Source: Myxococcus xanthus (GTDB lineage Bacteria > Myxococcota > Myxococcia > Myxococcales > Myxococcaceae). From it: a DNA stretch of 64,000 nucleotides. The notes under the pieces were generated by a model that was not told the DNA's origin, did no database searches, and saw nothing but the letters and a program-made list of their open reading frames with translations. The position numbers and the translations under genes are program-made. The stretch lies in the NCBI RefSeq assembly GCF_900106535.1, contig NZ_FNOH01000001.1:806001-870000 (forward strand). Reading direction: 5' to 3'. Shown here piece by piece: positions 18,067-26,284 of this stretch; position 1 is the first letter of the stretch; every line of letters begins with the position of its first letter.

Positions 18067-18339
18067 GGAAGGGTTCTCTTAATTCGTGGGCGGCGCTGGG
18101 ACCAAAGGATTCCGCCACCCCTGCGCCAAGGCGTGCGCTGCCAACCGTTCGGGGGGAGACCTATTCCGCTGCCGCACACCCCGGCACGCTGGGGCACATG
18201 GGCGCGCTAATCGCCTGCACGCCCCCCTGCCATGTGACAGTGCCCCTGGGCTGGGGGGGAATGCCGGGGGCTGGACACGCTGCTTAGGTTCCCAGGGCCT
18301 CGCTTCCGGTGGACGGGAGCAGGCTCCTTGGAGCGTGTC

Positions 18340-19710
18340 ATGGGGTCATTTCGGCGTGGTGGGCGTGGCAACCTCTGGACAGGGCTTCTTCCAGTTGCCC
18401 TGCTGTGGGTGTCGGGCGGGTGCGGCGGTAGCAGCGGGGACGGGGGGACTCTGGCCGAAGCGCCGCGTGGCGGCGACGAAGCCACGCCGGGGGTGGTCGT
18501 GGCACCCACGGCGCCGCAGGACTCCAACGGCGGGCTCCCGCAGCGTCCGGTGCCGGCGGCGGCCTCGCCGTGGAACCAGGTGGTGGGGGGGCCCCAGGAC
18601 GACGTCGGGACGGGCGTGGCCACGGCTCCCTCTGGGGATGTGGCGGTGGTGGTGTACAGCACGCCGCGCCAGGACGAAGAACGCGAGCCCGTGGAGGGCG
18701 AGAAGCTGGCGCTGACGCTGGCGCGCTACGCGGCGGATGGGGCGCCGCGCTGGTCGCGTGAGTGGGCGCGTAACCGCTTCTCCGACACGCGCGTGGCGGC
18801 GAGCGAGGCGGCGACGTTCCTGTCGGGCAATGCGTTCCTCTACTCGGCGGACTTCGGACTGGGTGAGGCGCAGGACGGCTTCCTGGTGAAGTTCGACACG
18901 GCGGGTTCCCCTGTCTGGCAGCACCGCGTGGGACAGAAGGTCTACGCCATCGCCGCGGACGCGCAGGGCGGCGTGCTGGCCGCGGGTGAGGAGTGGGAGG
19001 GGGAGTTCATCGAGGACCCCGTGCTCACGCGCTACGCCGCGGATGGCTCCGTGCTGTGGTCGCGGCGCTTCCACGGCGCCAACATGGACACCGCGCTGCA
19101 CGCGGCGGCGCTGGCGCCTTCGGGACAGTCGATTCTGGCCGGACAGCTCGTGGACGCGCTGGAGGTGGACGGCCAGACGTTCGGCGCGCCCGGTGTGCGC
19201 GGCTTCGTGGTGCTGACGTTCGATGCGTCCGGGCGCTTGCTGTGGGGCAAGGAGCTGCCGGGCGTGAAGGGCCGCATCACCTCGGTGACGGTGGGCGCGG
19301 ATGGCACGCTCGTGGCGGCGGGTGACTTCATCGGTCTGCTGGTGTGGGGGGATGCGTCGCTCGGTTCCTCCGGGGCCTTCGTGCTGACGGCGGGCGCGGA
19401 TGGCAGCGTGGGTTGGGTGCGCCAGCCCCTGTGCGGGCCGGTGACGGAGCTGGGCGCGTCCGTCGCGGTGGAGGATGCGGGCGGCGTCGCGGTGACGTGT
19501 GGCAGCGTGCTGACGCGCTACGCGGCTTCGGGGGCGTGGCTGGGGGAGCAGACGCTGGAGGCGCAGCCCTGCGCCAGCGGGGTGTGCTCGCTGACCACCG
19601 CGGGTGTGGCCACGGTGCCGGGCCGCGGGCTCGCCGTCACCGGCTGGCAGCGCGACGGGGCGGGCGACACCTGGAATCAGGACGCCTTCCTCAGGCTCGT
19701 GGTGCCGTAG
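18340..19710 (+). CDS. beta-propeller-like lipoprotein
   Basis: 456 residues from the ATG at 18340, with GGAG about 6 nt upstream. The signal (LLPVALLWVSGGC) ends in a lipobox, followed by a Gly/Ser/Asp-rich linker. The rest consists of repeated blades of about 45-50 residues with motifs such as DGAPRWSREWA, DGSVLWSRRFHGA and ASGRLLWGKELPG, each with a G-x-x-x-W core. This is the layout of PQQ/quinoprotein-like or SBBP propellers common in myxobacterial exoproteins. There is no catalytic signature. Tandem blades suggest a binding or scaffold protein on the outer surface. It is 27 nt upstream of the enoyl-CoA hydratase-family gene and may be cotranscribed with it. Confidence 0.72.
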   Translation: MGSFRRGGRGNLWTGLLPVALLWVSGGCGGSSGDGGTLAEAPRGGDEATPGVVVAPTAPQDSNGGLPQRPVPAAASPWNQVVGGPQDDVGTGVATAPSGDVAVVVYSTPRQDEEREPVEGEKLALTLARYAADGAPRWSREWARNRFSDTRVAASEAATFLSGNAFLYSADFGLGEAQDGFLVKFDTAGSPVWQHRVGQKVYAIAADAQGGVLAAGEEWEGEFIEDPVLTRYAADGSVLWSRRFHGANMDTALHAAALAPSGQSILAGQLVDALEVDGQTFGAPGVRGFVVLTFDASGRLLWGKELPGVKGRITSVTVGADGTLVAAGDFIGLLVWGDASLGSSGAFVLTAGADGSVGWVRQPLCGPVTELGASVAVEDAGGVAVTCGSVLTRYAASGAWLGEQTLEAQPCASGVCSLTTAGVATVPGRGLAVTGWQRDGAGDTWNQDAFLRLVVP

Positions 19711-19737
19711 CGGCCGGGGCCGCTACAGTGCGCGGCC

Positions 19738-20529
19738 ATGTCCGCTCCAGCCGCAGAGGTCCTTCTCGAGGTGGAGGGTGCCGTCGCCACGCTCACCCTC
19801 AACGATACCGCCCGACGCAACGTGATGACGCCCGAGCTGGGAGACGCGCTGTGCGCGCGCGTCGCCGAGCTGAAGGGGCGTGACGATGTCCGGGCGGTGG
19901 TGCTCACCGGGGCGGGAGGCGCGTTCTCCGCCGGTGGGGACCTGAAGATGCTGGAGCGGCTGCGCCAGGTGTCCTTCGAGGATGCGCGCGCGTTCATGCT
20001 CGGCTTCTACGCGCGTTACCTCAGCGTGCTGGACCTGCCGGTGCCCGTCATCGCGGCGGTGGATGGGCCCGCGATTGGCGCGGGGCTGTGCGTGGCGCTG
20101 GCGTGTGACGTGTGCCTCGTGGCCGAGGACTCGAAGCTGGCGCTCAACTTCGTGCAACTGGGCCTGCATCCGGGCATGGGCGCCACGTACCTGGCGCCAC
20201 GCCGCGCGGGGGCGCAGGCCGCCGCGGAGCTGCTGCTCACCGGCCGCCGCTTCGATGGCAAGGAAGCGGTGAAGCTGGGACTGGCGTTGGAGGCGGCGCC
20301 GGCGGGACAGGTGCTCACTCGCGCCAGGGAACTCGCGGGACGGATTGCCGCGAACGCGCCGCTCGCCATGCGTGCGCTCAAGCAGCGGCTGGGGCTCGAC
20401 AGGGCGGAGCTTCAGCGCGCGCTGGAGGAGGAGGCGCGCTTTCAGGCGGAGAGCTACGGCAGCCAGGACCTGGGCGAGGGACTGGCCGCGGCAGCCGCGC
20501 GGCGCGCCCCCGTGTTCCAGGGGCGCTGA
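19738..20529 (+). CDS. enoyl-CoA hydratase/isomerase family protein
   Basis: 263 residues, the normal length for the crotonase fold. The oxyanion-hole elements are present: GAFSAGGDLKML and DGPAIGAGLCVALACD. The position of the first catalytic Glu of true hydratases (the E in GQPEILLG) reads NFVQLG, a Phe, while the second (AAELLLTG) is a conserved Glu. Loss of the first acid with retention of the second is seen in isomerases and other crotonase-fold enzymes. Calling it an enoyl-CoA hydratase would therefore be too specific. It probably acts in fatty-acid or branched-chain acyl-CoA metabolism. It is convergent with mltG, with 9 bp between. Confidence 0.85.
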   Translation: MSAPAAEVLLEVEGAVATLTLNDTARRNVMTPELGDALCARVAELKGRDDVRAVVLTGAGGAFSAGGDLKMLERLRQVSFEDARAFMLGFYARYLSVLDLPVPVIAAVDGPAIGAGLCVALACDVCLVAEDSKLALNFVQLGLHPGMGATYLAPRRAGAQAAAELLLTGRRFDGKEAVKLGLALEAAPAGQVLTRARELAGRIAANAPLAMRALKQRLGLDRAELQRALEEEARFQAESYGSQDLGEGLAAAAARRAPVFQGR

Positions 20530-20538
20530 GTTCATGCC

Positions 20539-21558
20539 TCAGTACACGTTGTACTTGCGGCGGAGCGCCTCGTGCTCCTCCGCGTTTCGCGACGGGCGGA
20601 GGATGCGCTGCGCGTCGTGCAGGTAGTACCAGTACTCGCTCGGCTTGGGTAACATCGCGGCCTGGAGCGAGGACACGGTGGGCGCGCCGATGGGGCCGGG
20701 AGGCAGGCCCTTCTTGTGCCGCGTGTTGTACGGGTCCTGCGGATCCCGCAGGCGCTTGAGGAAGGCGACGCGGTCATTCCACTGCGCCAGCTCGTAGCGC
20801 GACGTGGCGTCCACGCCGAGCGGGAATCCCTTGTCCACGCGCTTCCACAGGATGCCGGCGACCAGGGGGCGCTGGTCGGGCAGCGGCTCCTCGCGCTCCA
20901 GCATGGAGGCCATCACCACCACCTCGTGCAGCGTGCGACCGCTCTTCGTGATGGTATCGCGGTTGGGCGCGAAGAAGCGCTGCGCGAAGGCGTCCAGCTG
21001 ACGCTGGATGAGCGCCTCGACATCGAACTTGCCCGGAATCACGCCGTAGGTCTCCGGGTAGAGGTAGCCCTCCAGCGTGCCCGTGGAGGGCAGGGGGAAG
21101 GGCGCGGTGAAGTTCTTGGGCTTGCTGGCCGCGGCGATGTACGCGCCCGGCTTGATGAAGCCCGCGGCCACGAGCGCCGCGTCCGTGTCGCGCAGGCGCC
21201 AGCCCTCGACGACGACGAACGGAACGTCCTCGGGAATGGGGTTGCCTTCCAGCTCCGTGGCCAGCTCGGCCAGCGTCATCGACGCGCTGACCTCATGGCG
21301 GCCCGCCTTGGGGGCGAAGCTGCCGCGCCGGTACAGGTGCCAGCGCCACACCCGCGCGTCGCGGATGAGGCCTTGCGATTCGAGCAGCGTGCCCAGGCCA
21401 CGCCCGGATGTGCCCTTGGGCACGGTGAACTCCACCACGTCCGCGCCAGGAGGCGCCGCGGCCGTGCGTGCCTGCTGCTCAATCCAGAAGAAGGCGCCCG
21501 CGCCGGACGCCACCAGCAGCACGAAGGCTGCACCCAGGACCCAGAGAATCCGCTTCAT
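20539..21558 (-). CDS. mltG: endolytic murein transglycosylase MltG
   Basis: 339 residues with one N-terminal transmembrane anchor (ILWVLGAAFVLLVASGAGAFFW). The YceG fold follows: a LysM-like small domain (FTVPKGTSGRGLGTLLESQGLI), LEGYLYPETYGV, and the catalytic Glu in VVMASMLEREEP. The SRYELAQWND and GLPPGPIGAPTVSSLQAAMLP blocks complete the signature. MltG cuts nascent glycan strands and is thought to terminate their elongation, acting on the periplasmic face of the inner membrane. In many bacteria it neighbours tmk or pabC; here it stands between a crotonase-family gene and a membrane-protein gene. Confidence 0.94.
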   Translation of the reverse strand: MKRILWVLGAAFVLLVASGAGAFFWIEQQARTAAAPPGADVVEFTVPKGTSGRGLGTLLESQGLIRDARVWRWHLYRRGSFAPKAGRHEVSASMTLAELATELEGNPIPEDVPFVVVEGWRLRDTDAALVAAGFIKPGAYIAAASKPKNFTAPFPLPSTGTLEGYLYPETYGVIPGKFDVEALIQRQLDAFAQRFFAPNRDTITKSGRTLHEVVVMASMLEREEPLPDQRPLVAGILWKRVDKGFPLGVDATSRYELAQWNDRVAFLKRLRDPQDPYNTRHKKGLPPGPIGAPTVSSLQAAMLPKPSEYWYYLHDAQRILRPSRNAEEHEALRRKYNVY

Positions 21559-21644
21559 TCGCGGCGCACGCTATCACCGGATTTGGGCCGTGCCTGGGTT
21601 CCGGCATGCAGATGTCACCTCCTGGGCGCCCGGCGGGCCGGCGG

Positions 21645-22787
21645 TCAGGCGACCGGCGACGTCCCGAGCTTCAAGTCCCGGTTCAGCCCGGTGTCCCGGC
21701 TCACGCGCCAGATTTTCTGATCCAGGTAGTAGTGATGGAGCGCGAAGCCCCAGATGAAACATTCCATCAGATTGCGCAGCGTCAGCCCCGCGCCCAGCGG
21801 AACCTTCAAGTCGAAGCCGCCGCAGCCCGGGTGCGCGCCGAAGCCGCAGCCCAGGCCCCGGTACAACAGTGTGAAGATGACGCCGCACACCGCGTAGATG
21901 ACGAAGCGCTGGCTCACCTTCGGCGCCCAGCCGAACGGCGCCGGGTCTACGCCCGCCGCGTGGTATCGGTTGCGGTGATAGAACCAGACCACGCCGTGGT
22001 ACTGCACGTTGTGGAACGCCGTCACCGCCACGGCGAACATGATGAAGTCCATGCGTGCCGCGAACGGAGGCCAGAACACCACGGCCGACAGTCCCATCGC
22101 CGCGCCCATCATCAGCAGCTTGGGACCATTCACCTTCAGCCCCGCCCGGTGTCGCTGCACCTGCCGGCCCGCGTAGAGCACCACCAGCGCCAGCACGGTC
22201 GCGAAGCAGGCTCCGGCCACCACCGGCTCCCATGTGGGCGGGCCTAGCAGTCCCAACTGCTTGCGTGCGCCCGGATGTGACACTGCGAACGCGACGAAGG
22301 GCGCCAGCAGCCCCGTGTACAGCGTCACGCTGTCGAACCGCCGGTCCAATGGCAGCGACTCGCCGCTCTTGCGCTGGTACAGCACCATGATGCCGTAGTG
22401 CTGCCGCACCACGTGCCAGTAGGCCCAGAGCGCCGCCGCCGTCATGAAGAGGGCGAAGGGCAGCTTCGTGCCCAGCAGCGCCGACAGCCCGAACGACGCC
22501 GGGCCCGCTGTGAACCACGCCAGGCTGCCCAGCAGCAAGCGCCGCCGTGTCTGCCATTCCCGCGCATCCAGATAGGTCCGCGATACCGTGGCGAACAGGT
22601 GCGGCCCATCCAGTGCCAGCACCCATGCCCACCACAACAGCAGGCTGCTGACGCCGCCCCAGACATGGAGTCCGACCAGCGCCAGGCTCACCCCGAGGCC
22701 GCCCCCCGTGGAAATCAGGTCGTGCCGCCGGTCGACGAGCCAGCCCGCGCGTGCGGGGCCTGGGACTGCGAGAGGGATGGCGCTCAT
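21645..22787 (-). CDS. polytopic membrane protein with conserved-looking His clusters
   Basis: 380 residues from the ATG at 22787, which has GGGAG 6 nt upstream. About eight to nine hydrophobic segments are visible. Histidines cluster at the ends of helices: WHVVRQHYG, AFHNVQYHGVVWFYHRNRYH and FALHHYYLDQKIWR. Such His-x-x-x-His and HH patterns at membrane boundaries are typical of integral-membrane di-iron or haem proteins, but I cannot match a named family. A short Cys-containing loop (GCGFGAHPGCGGF) lies near the C-terminus. There is a single gene unit, divergent from the PilZ-Hsp70 gene (140 bp between). No function is assigned. Confidence 0.65.
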   Translation of the reverse strand: MSAIPLAVPGPARAGWLVDRRHDLISTGGGLGVSLALVGLHVWGGVSSLLLWWAWVLALDGPHLFATVSRTYLDAREWQTRRRLLLGSLAWFTAGPASFGLSALLGTKLPFALFMTAAALWAYWHVVRQHYGIMVLYQRKSGESLPLDRRFDSVTLYTGLLAPFVAFAVSHPGARKQLGLLGPPTWEPVVAGACFATVLALVVLYAGRQVQRHRAGLKVNGPKLLMMGAAMGLSAVVFWPPFAARMDFIMFAVAVTAFHNVQYHGVVWFYHRNRYHAAGVDPAPFGWAPKVSQRFVIYAVCGVIFTLLYRGLGCGFGAHPGCGGFDLKVPLGAGLTLRNLMECFIWGFALHHYYLDQKIWRVSRDTGLNRDLKLGTSPVA

Positions 22788-22930
22788 GAGGGCTCCCGAG
22801 GGACGCCGCGGAGGATATAGGAAGGTGCAGGTAGGTGGTCTGCCCACCTGTCGACGCCATTCGTGGGGCAGGGGATCGAGGGGTCAAAACCTACTTGAGC
22901 GGCGGGGCGCGTACCGCGATTGTCCTCGCC

Positions 22931-25900
22931 ATGGATCAAGGCAGGCGCACCACGGACAGGAAGGCAGTTGGCCTGCTGGTGAAGCTGAAGCATGAGAGCG
23001 TGGGGAGCTTCGCGGAGGAGTTCGCCACCAACCTGAGCCCGGGTGGGATGTTCATCCGCTCGCGCACCCCACAGGCGGTGGGGACCCCCGTCAAGTTCGA
23101 GGTGCAGATCGCGGGAGGCGTGCGGGTGCTGCGTGGCTCCGCGCTGGTCCGCTGGGTCCGCGAAGTCGGTGACCCCGCGGGGCCTCCGGGCATGGGGTTG
23201 CAGTTCGAGGAGCTGGACACGGCGAGCCGCGCGCTCGTCGAAATGATGTTGATGCGGAAGACCGTCGCGGATTCCAACGCGCCCGCCGTTCAGCCCCTGC
23301 CCGCCATCGCGCCATCCGTGGCGCCTGCGATTGCACCGTCCATCGCGCCGTCCGTGGCGCCCGCGATTGCGCCGTCCATCGCGCCCGCCGTCGCGCCCAT
23401 GGCGCAGTCCCGTCCCGCGCCTCCGGTCCAGGCCCGTCCCGCGCCCCCTGTGCAAGCGCGCCCCGCCGCCGCGCCCGCGGATGTGGGTGGTATCGCGCTC
23501 GACTCCCTGTTCGATGACCTGGAGCCGGAGGGTGGTTCCTCCGCGCCGATTCCGGACGAGCCGCTCGACCTGGTTCCGTCGGTGGTGGAGGAGCCGAGGA
23601 CACCGCCTCCGAGCCGCGTGCCCGTCTCCTATTCGCCGCCGCCTCCGGTGGCCGCGGATGACGTGGACATTCCGCTCGACGAGCTCATCGCGAGCACGCC
23701 GCCTCCGCCCGTGGCCGCGCTGGACATCGATGAGCCCCTGCCGGGCTTCGAGTTCGAAATCGAGAGCCCGTCGGGTGATGCGCCCGTGGCCATGGGCGCG
23801 CCGCTCGATGAGCCGCCCATCGAGGTCGGCATCTCCCTGGAGGTCGAGCCGTCGTCCGCGCCGGCGGGTGGCGGGGCCCTGGAGTTCGAGCTCGACCTGG
23901 GTGACTCCGTCGCTGAGCCGCCTCGTGCGCCCGCGGTTCCACCCGTGCGAGTGGTACCTCCGCCGGCGCCTGTCTCCAGTGACGGCGGCTTCGAGTTCGA
24001 CCTGGACCTGAGCGATGCGGAGGCCGCACCTCCGCCGCGTGCCCCAGTGGCCCCCAAGGCACCGCCGGCTCCGGTCACGTCTCCCGCGGGGAGCGGTGGC
24101 ATCGAGTTCGATTTCGACCTGGCCGAGGACGTGAGCCCGCCTCCGCCCGTGGCGCCTCCACCGCCGCGCGCACCGGCGGCGCCACCTCCCGCGCCTGTCT
24201 CAGCCGGGGGCGTCTTCGAGTTCGACTTCGCCCTGTCCGATGACGCGGGGACGGCGCCGCCTCCGCCGCCGCGCGCCCCCTCTCCGGCCAGCGCGGGGGG
24301 CGGCGGCATCGACTTCGACCTCGACCTGTCCGAGGACGTGGAGGAAGCACCTCCCGTCGTGCCTCCACCGCCGCCGCGCGCGGCGATGGTTCCTCCGCCC
24401 GCGCCGGTGCAGCCGCCCATGGCGGCCCGCCCGTTGCCTCCGCCGCCCCCGGCTCCGCCGCCTCCTCCTCAAGGGCTTCCCCAAGTGCGCCGTGAGGCGC
24501 CTCGGGCACCGGAGCCGGCGGCGACGCCCTCGGTGCTCGCGCCCGCCGTGGCGAAGGCCGCCGCGCAGGCGCCCGGCCTGGATGAACACGGCCTGCCGAA
24601 GACGGTGTTCCTGCCTCCACCGGTGCCGCTCAGCGGCACGGGGCCCGTCATCGGCATTGACCTGGGCACCACGAACTCGTGCGTGGCGTTGCTTTCCAAC
24701 GGCCGGCCGCTCGTGCTGCGCTCGCGCGAGGGCTACAACACGATTCCCTCCGTCATCTCGCTCAACGCGCAGAACAAGCTGCTGGTCAGCCACCGCGCGA
24801 AGAACCAGTTGGTGCTGCGTCCCCAGCACACCATCTACGGCGCGAAGCGGCTCGTTGGCCGTCCCTACGACAGCGCCGTGGTGAACCAGGTCCGCGAGCG
24901 CTTCCACTACGACATCGTCCCTGACTCCGCTGGCCGCGCCGCCGTGCGTCTGGCGGACACGGCCCTGTCGCTGGAAGAGGTGCAGGCCCTCATCCTCCGC
25001 GAGTGCAAGGAGATGGCGGAGGCCCACCTCAACCAGAAGGTGGAGCGCGCGGTGGTGACGGTGCCCGCGTACTACTCCGAGCCACAGCGTGAGGCTGTGC
25101 GCAAGTCCGGCATCCTCGCGGGCCTCAAGGTGGAGCGCATCCTCAACGAGCCCACATCCGCGGCGCTCGCCTACGGTCTCAACCGCGAGCTCAACAAGAA
25201 GGTCCTCGTCTACGACCTGGGCGGCGGTACCTTCGACGCCACGATTCTGAAAATCGAGAAGAACGTCTTCGAGGTGCTCGGCACCGGAGGCGACGTCTTC
25301 CTGGGGGGGATCGACTTCGACAACCTCATCGTCGACTACCTGCTGGCGCGCTTCCAGGAGAAGGAGGGCATCGCCTTCACGGGGGACGGCATCGCCTTGT
25401 CGCGCGTGAGTGACGCGGCCGAGCGCGCGAAGATGGGGCTGTCCGAGCGCAGCACCTTCGAGGTCCACATCCCCATGCTGATGATGGACGACTCGGGCAG
25501 GCCGCGTGACTTGCGCGTGGTCCTCAGCCGGCAGGAGCTGGAGAAGATCTGCGAGCCGCTCCTCAGCCGCACCATCGACGTGGTGCGCGACGTGCTCCTG
25601 GACGCGAAGCTGAAGGCCGCCGAGGTGGACGACATCATCCTCGTGGGCGGCATGAGCCGCATGCCGCTGGTGCGCGACAAGCTCAAGGGGCTCTTCGGCA
25701 AGGGCGCGCAGGCCAGCGTCAACGCGGACGAAGCCGTGGCCCTGGGCGCGGCGCTCTACTCGGGCTCCGTGGACAAGGTGAGCAGCGTGGTGCTCATCGA
25801 CGTGCTGCCGATGACGGTGGGCGTGGCCATGCCCGGTGGCGCCTTCAAGCGCGTCATCGAGCGCAACAGCCCGCTGCCCGCGCAGCGCTCCTTCGCCATC

Positions 25901-26275
25901 AACACGACGAAGGACAACGAGGTCTTCCTGGAGCTGTCCATCTTCCAGGGCGAGGACAGCCACATCTCCGCCAACGAGTACCTGGGCACCGTGCGCATCG
26001 AAGGACTGCCCAAGGGGCCGAAGGGCTCGGTGCGCGTGGCGGTGACGCTCAAGCTGGACTCCGAATGCGTGCTGCACGTGGAGGCGCGTGAGTACTCCAC
26101 GCGCAAGGAAGTGAAGGCCACGCTGGCCACGCGCTACTCGCCGGAGGAGCTCCAGAAGCAGCTCCAGGTCAGCAAGGAGTCCGTGAAGGCCGCCGAGGAG
26201 CGCCGCGGCGCCGACCTCAAGGAGCGCGCGGGCGGCTTCTGGAGCTTCGTGAAGAAGGCGCTGGGCAGGAAGTAG
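22931..26275 (+). CDS. PilZ domain - disordered linker - Hsp70 (DnaK-like) fusion
   Basis: 1114 residues from the ATG at 22931. Residues 1-105 are a myxobacterial-type PilZ domain (RRTTDRK near the start, then NLSPGGMFI), predicted to bind c-di-GMP or a protein partner. Residues 110-570 are Pro/Ala-rich and contain six acidic-aromatic repeats such as FEFDLDLSDAE and IDFDLDLSEDV about 110 bp apart. From about 572 there is a DnaK ATPase domain with IDLGTTNSC, VPAYYSEPQREAV, VYDLGGGTFDATI and LVGGMSRMPLV, and a substrate-binding beta domain. The lid is short (about 55 residues after VEAREYSTRK) and the EEVD-type tail is absent. It is followed after 9 bp by the FliB-like gene. A c-di-GMP-responsive chaperone is an inference. 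Confidence 0.88.
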   Translation: MDQGRRTTDRKAVGLLVKLKHESVGSFAEEFATNLSPGGMFIRSRTPQAVGTPVKFEVQIAGGVRVLRGSALVRWVREVGDPAGPPGMGLQFEELDTASRALVEMMLMRKTVADSNAPAVQPLPAIAPSVAPAIAPSIAPSVAPAIAPSIAPAVAPMAQSRPAPPVQARPAPPVQARPAAAPADVGGIALDSLFDDLEPEGGSSAPIPDEPLDLVPSVVEEPRTPPPSRVPVSYSPPPPVAADDVDIPLDELIASTPPPPVAALDIDEPLPGFEFEIESPSGDAPVAMGAPLDEPPIEVGISLEVEPSSAPAGGGALEFELDLGDSVAEPPRAPAVPPVRVVPPPAPVSSDGGFEFDLDLSDAEAAPPPRAPVAPKAPPAPVTSPAGSGGIEFDFDLAEDVSPPPPVAPPPPRAPAAPPPAPVSAGGVFEFDFALSDDAGTAPPPPPRAPSPASAGGGGIDFDLDLSEDVEEAPPVVPPPPPRAAMVPPPAPVQPPMAARPLPPPPPAPPPPPQGLPQVRREAPRAPEPAATPSVLAPAVAKAAAQAPGLDEHGLPKTVFLPPPVPLSGTGPVIGIDLGTTNSCVALLSNGRPLVLRSREGYNTIPSVISLNAQNKLLVSHRAKNQLVLRPQHTIYGAKRLVGRPYDSAVVNQVRERFHYDIVPDSAGRAAVRLADTALSLEEVQALILRECKEMAEAHLNQKVERAVVTVPAYYSEPQREAVRKSGILAGLKVERILNEPTSAALAYGLNRELNKKVLVYDLGGGTFDATILKIEKNVFEVLGTGGDVFLGGIDFDNLIVDYLLARFQEKEGIAFTGDGIALSRVSDAAERAKMGLSERSTFEVHIPMLMMDDSGRPRDLRVVLSRQELEKICEPLLSRTIDVVRDVLLDAKLKAAEVDDIILVGGMSRMPLVRDKLKGLFGKGAQASVNADEAVALGAALYSGSVDKVSSVVLIDVLPMTVGVAMPGGAFKRVIERNSPLPAQRSFAINTTKDNEVFLELSIFQGEDSHISANEYLGTVRIEGLPKGPKGSVRVAVTLKLDSECVLHVEAREYSTRKEVKATLATRYSPEELQKQLQVSKESVKAAEERRGADLKERAGGFWSFVKKALGRK

Positions 26276-26284
26276 CGTGTCGCC

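Noticed and set aside
22835..22930. Extension of the PilZ-Hsp70 protein to an upstream GTG
   Set aside because: The extra 32 residues are not PilZ-like and the ATG at 22931 begins the conserved domain directly.
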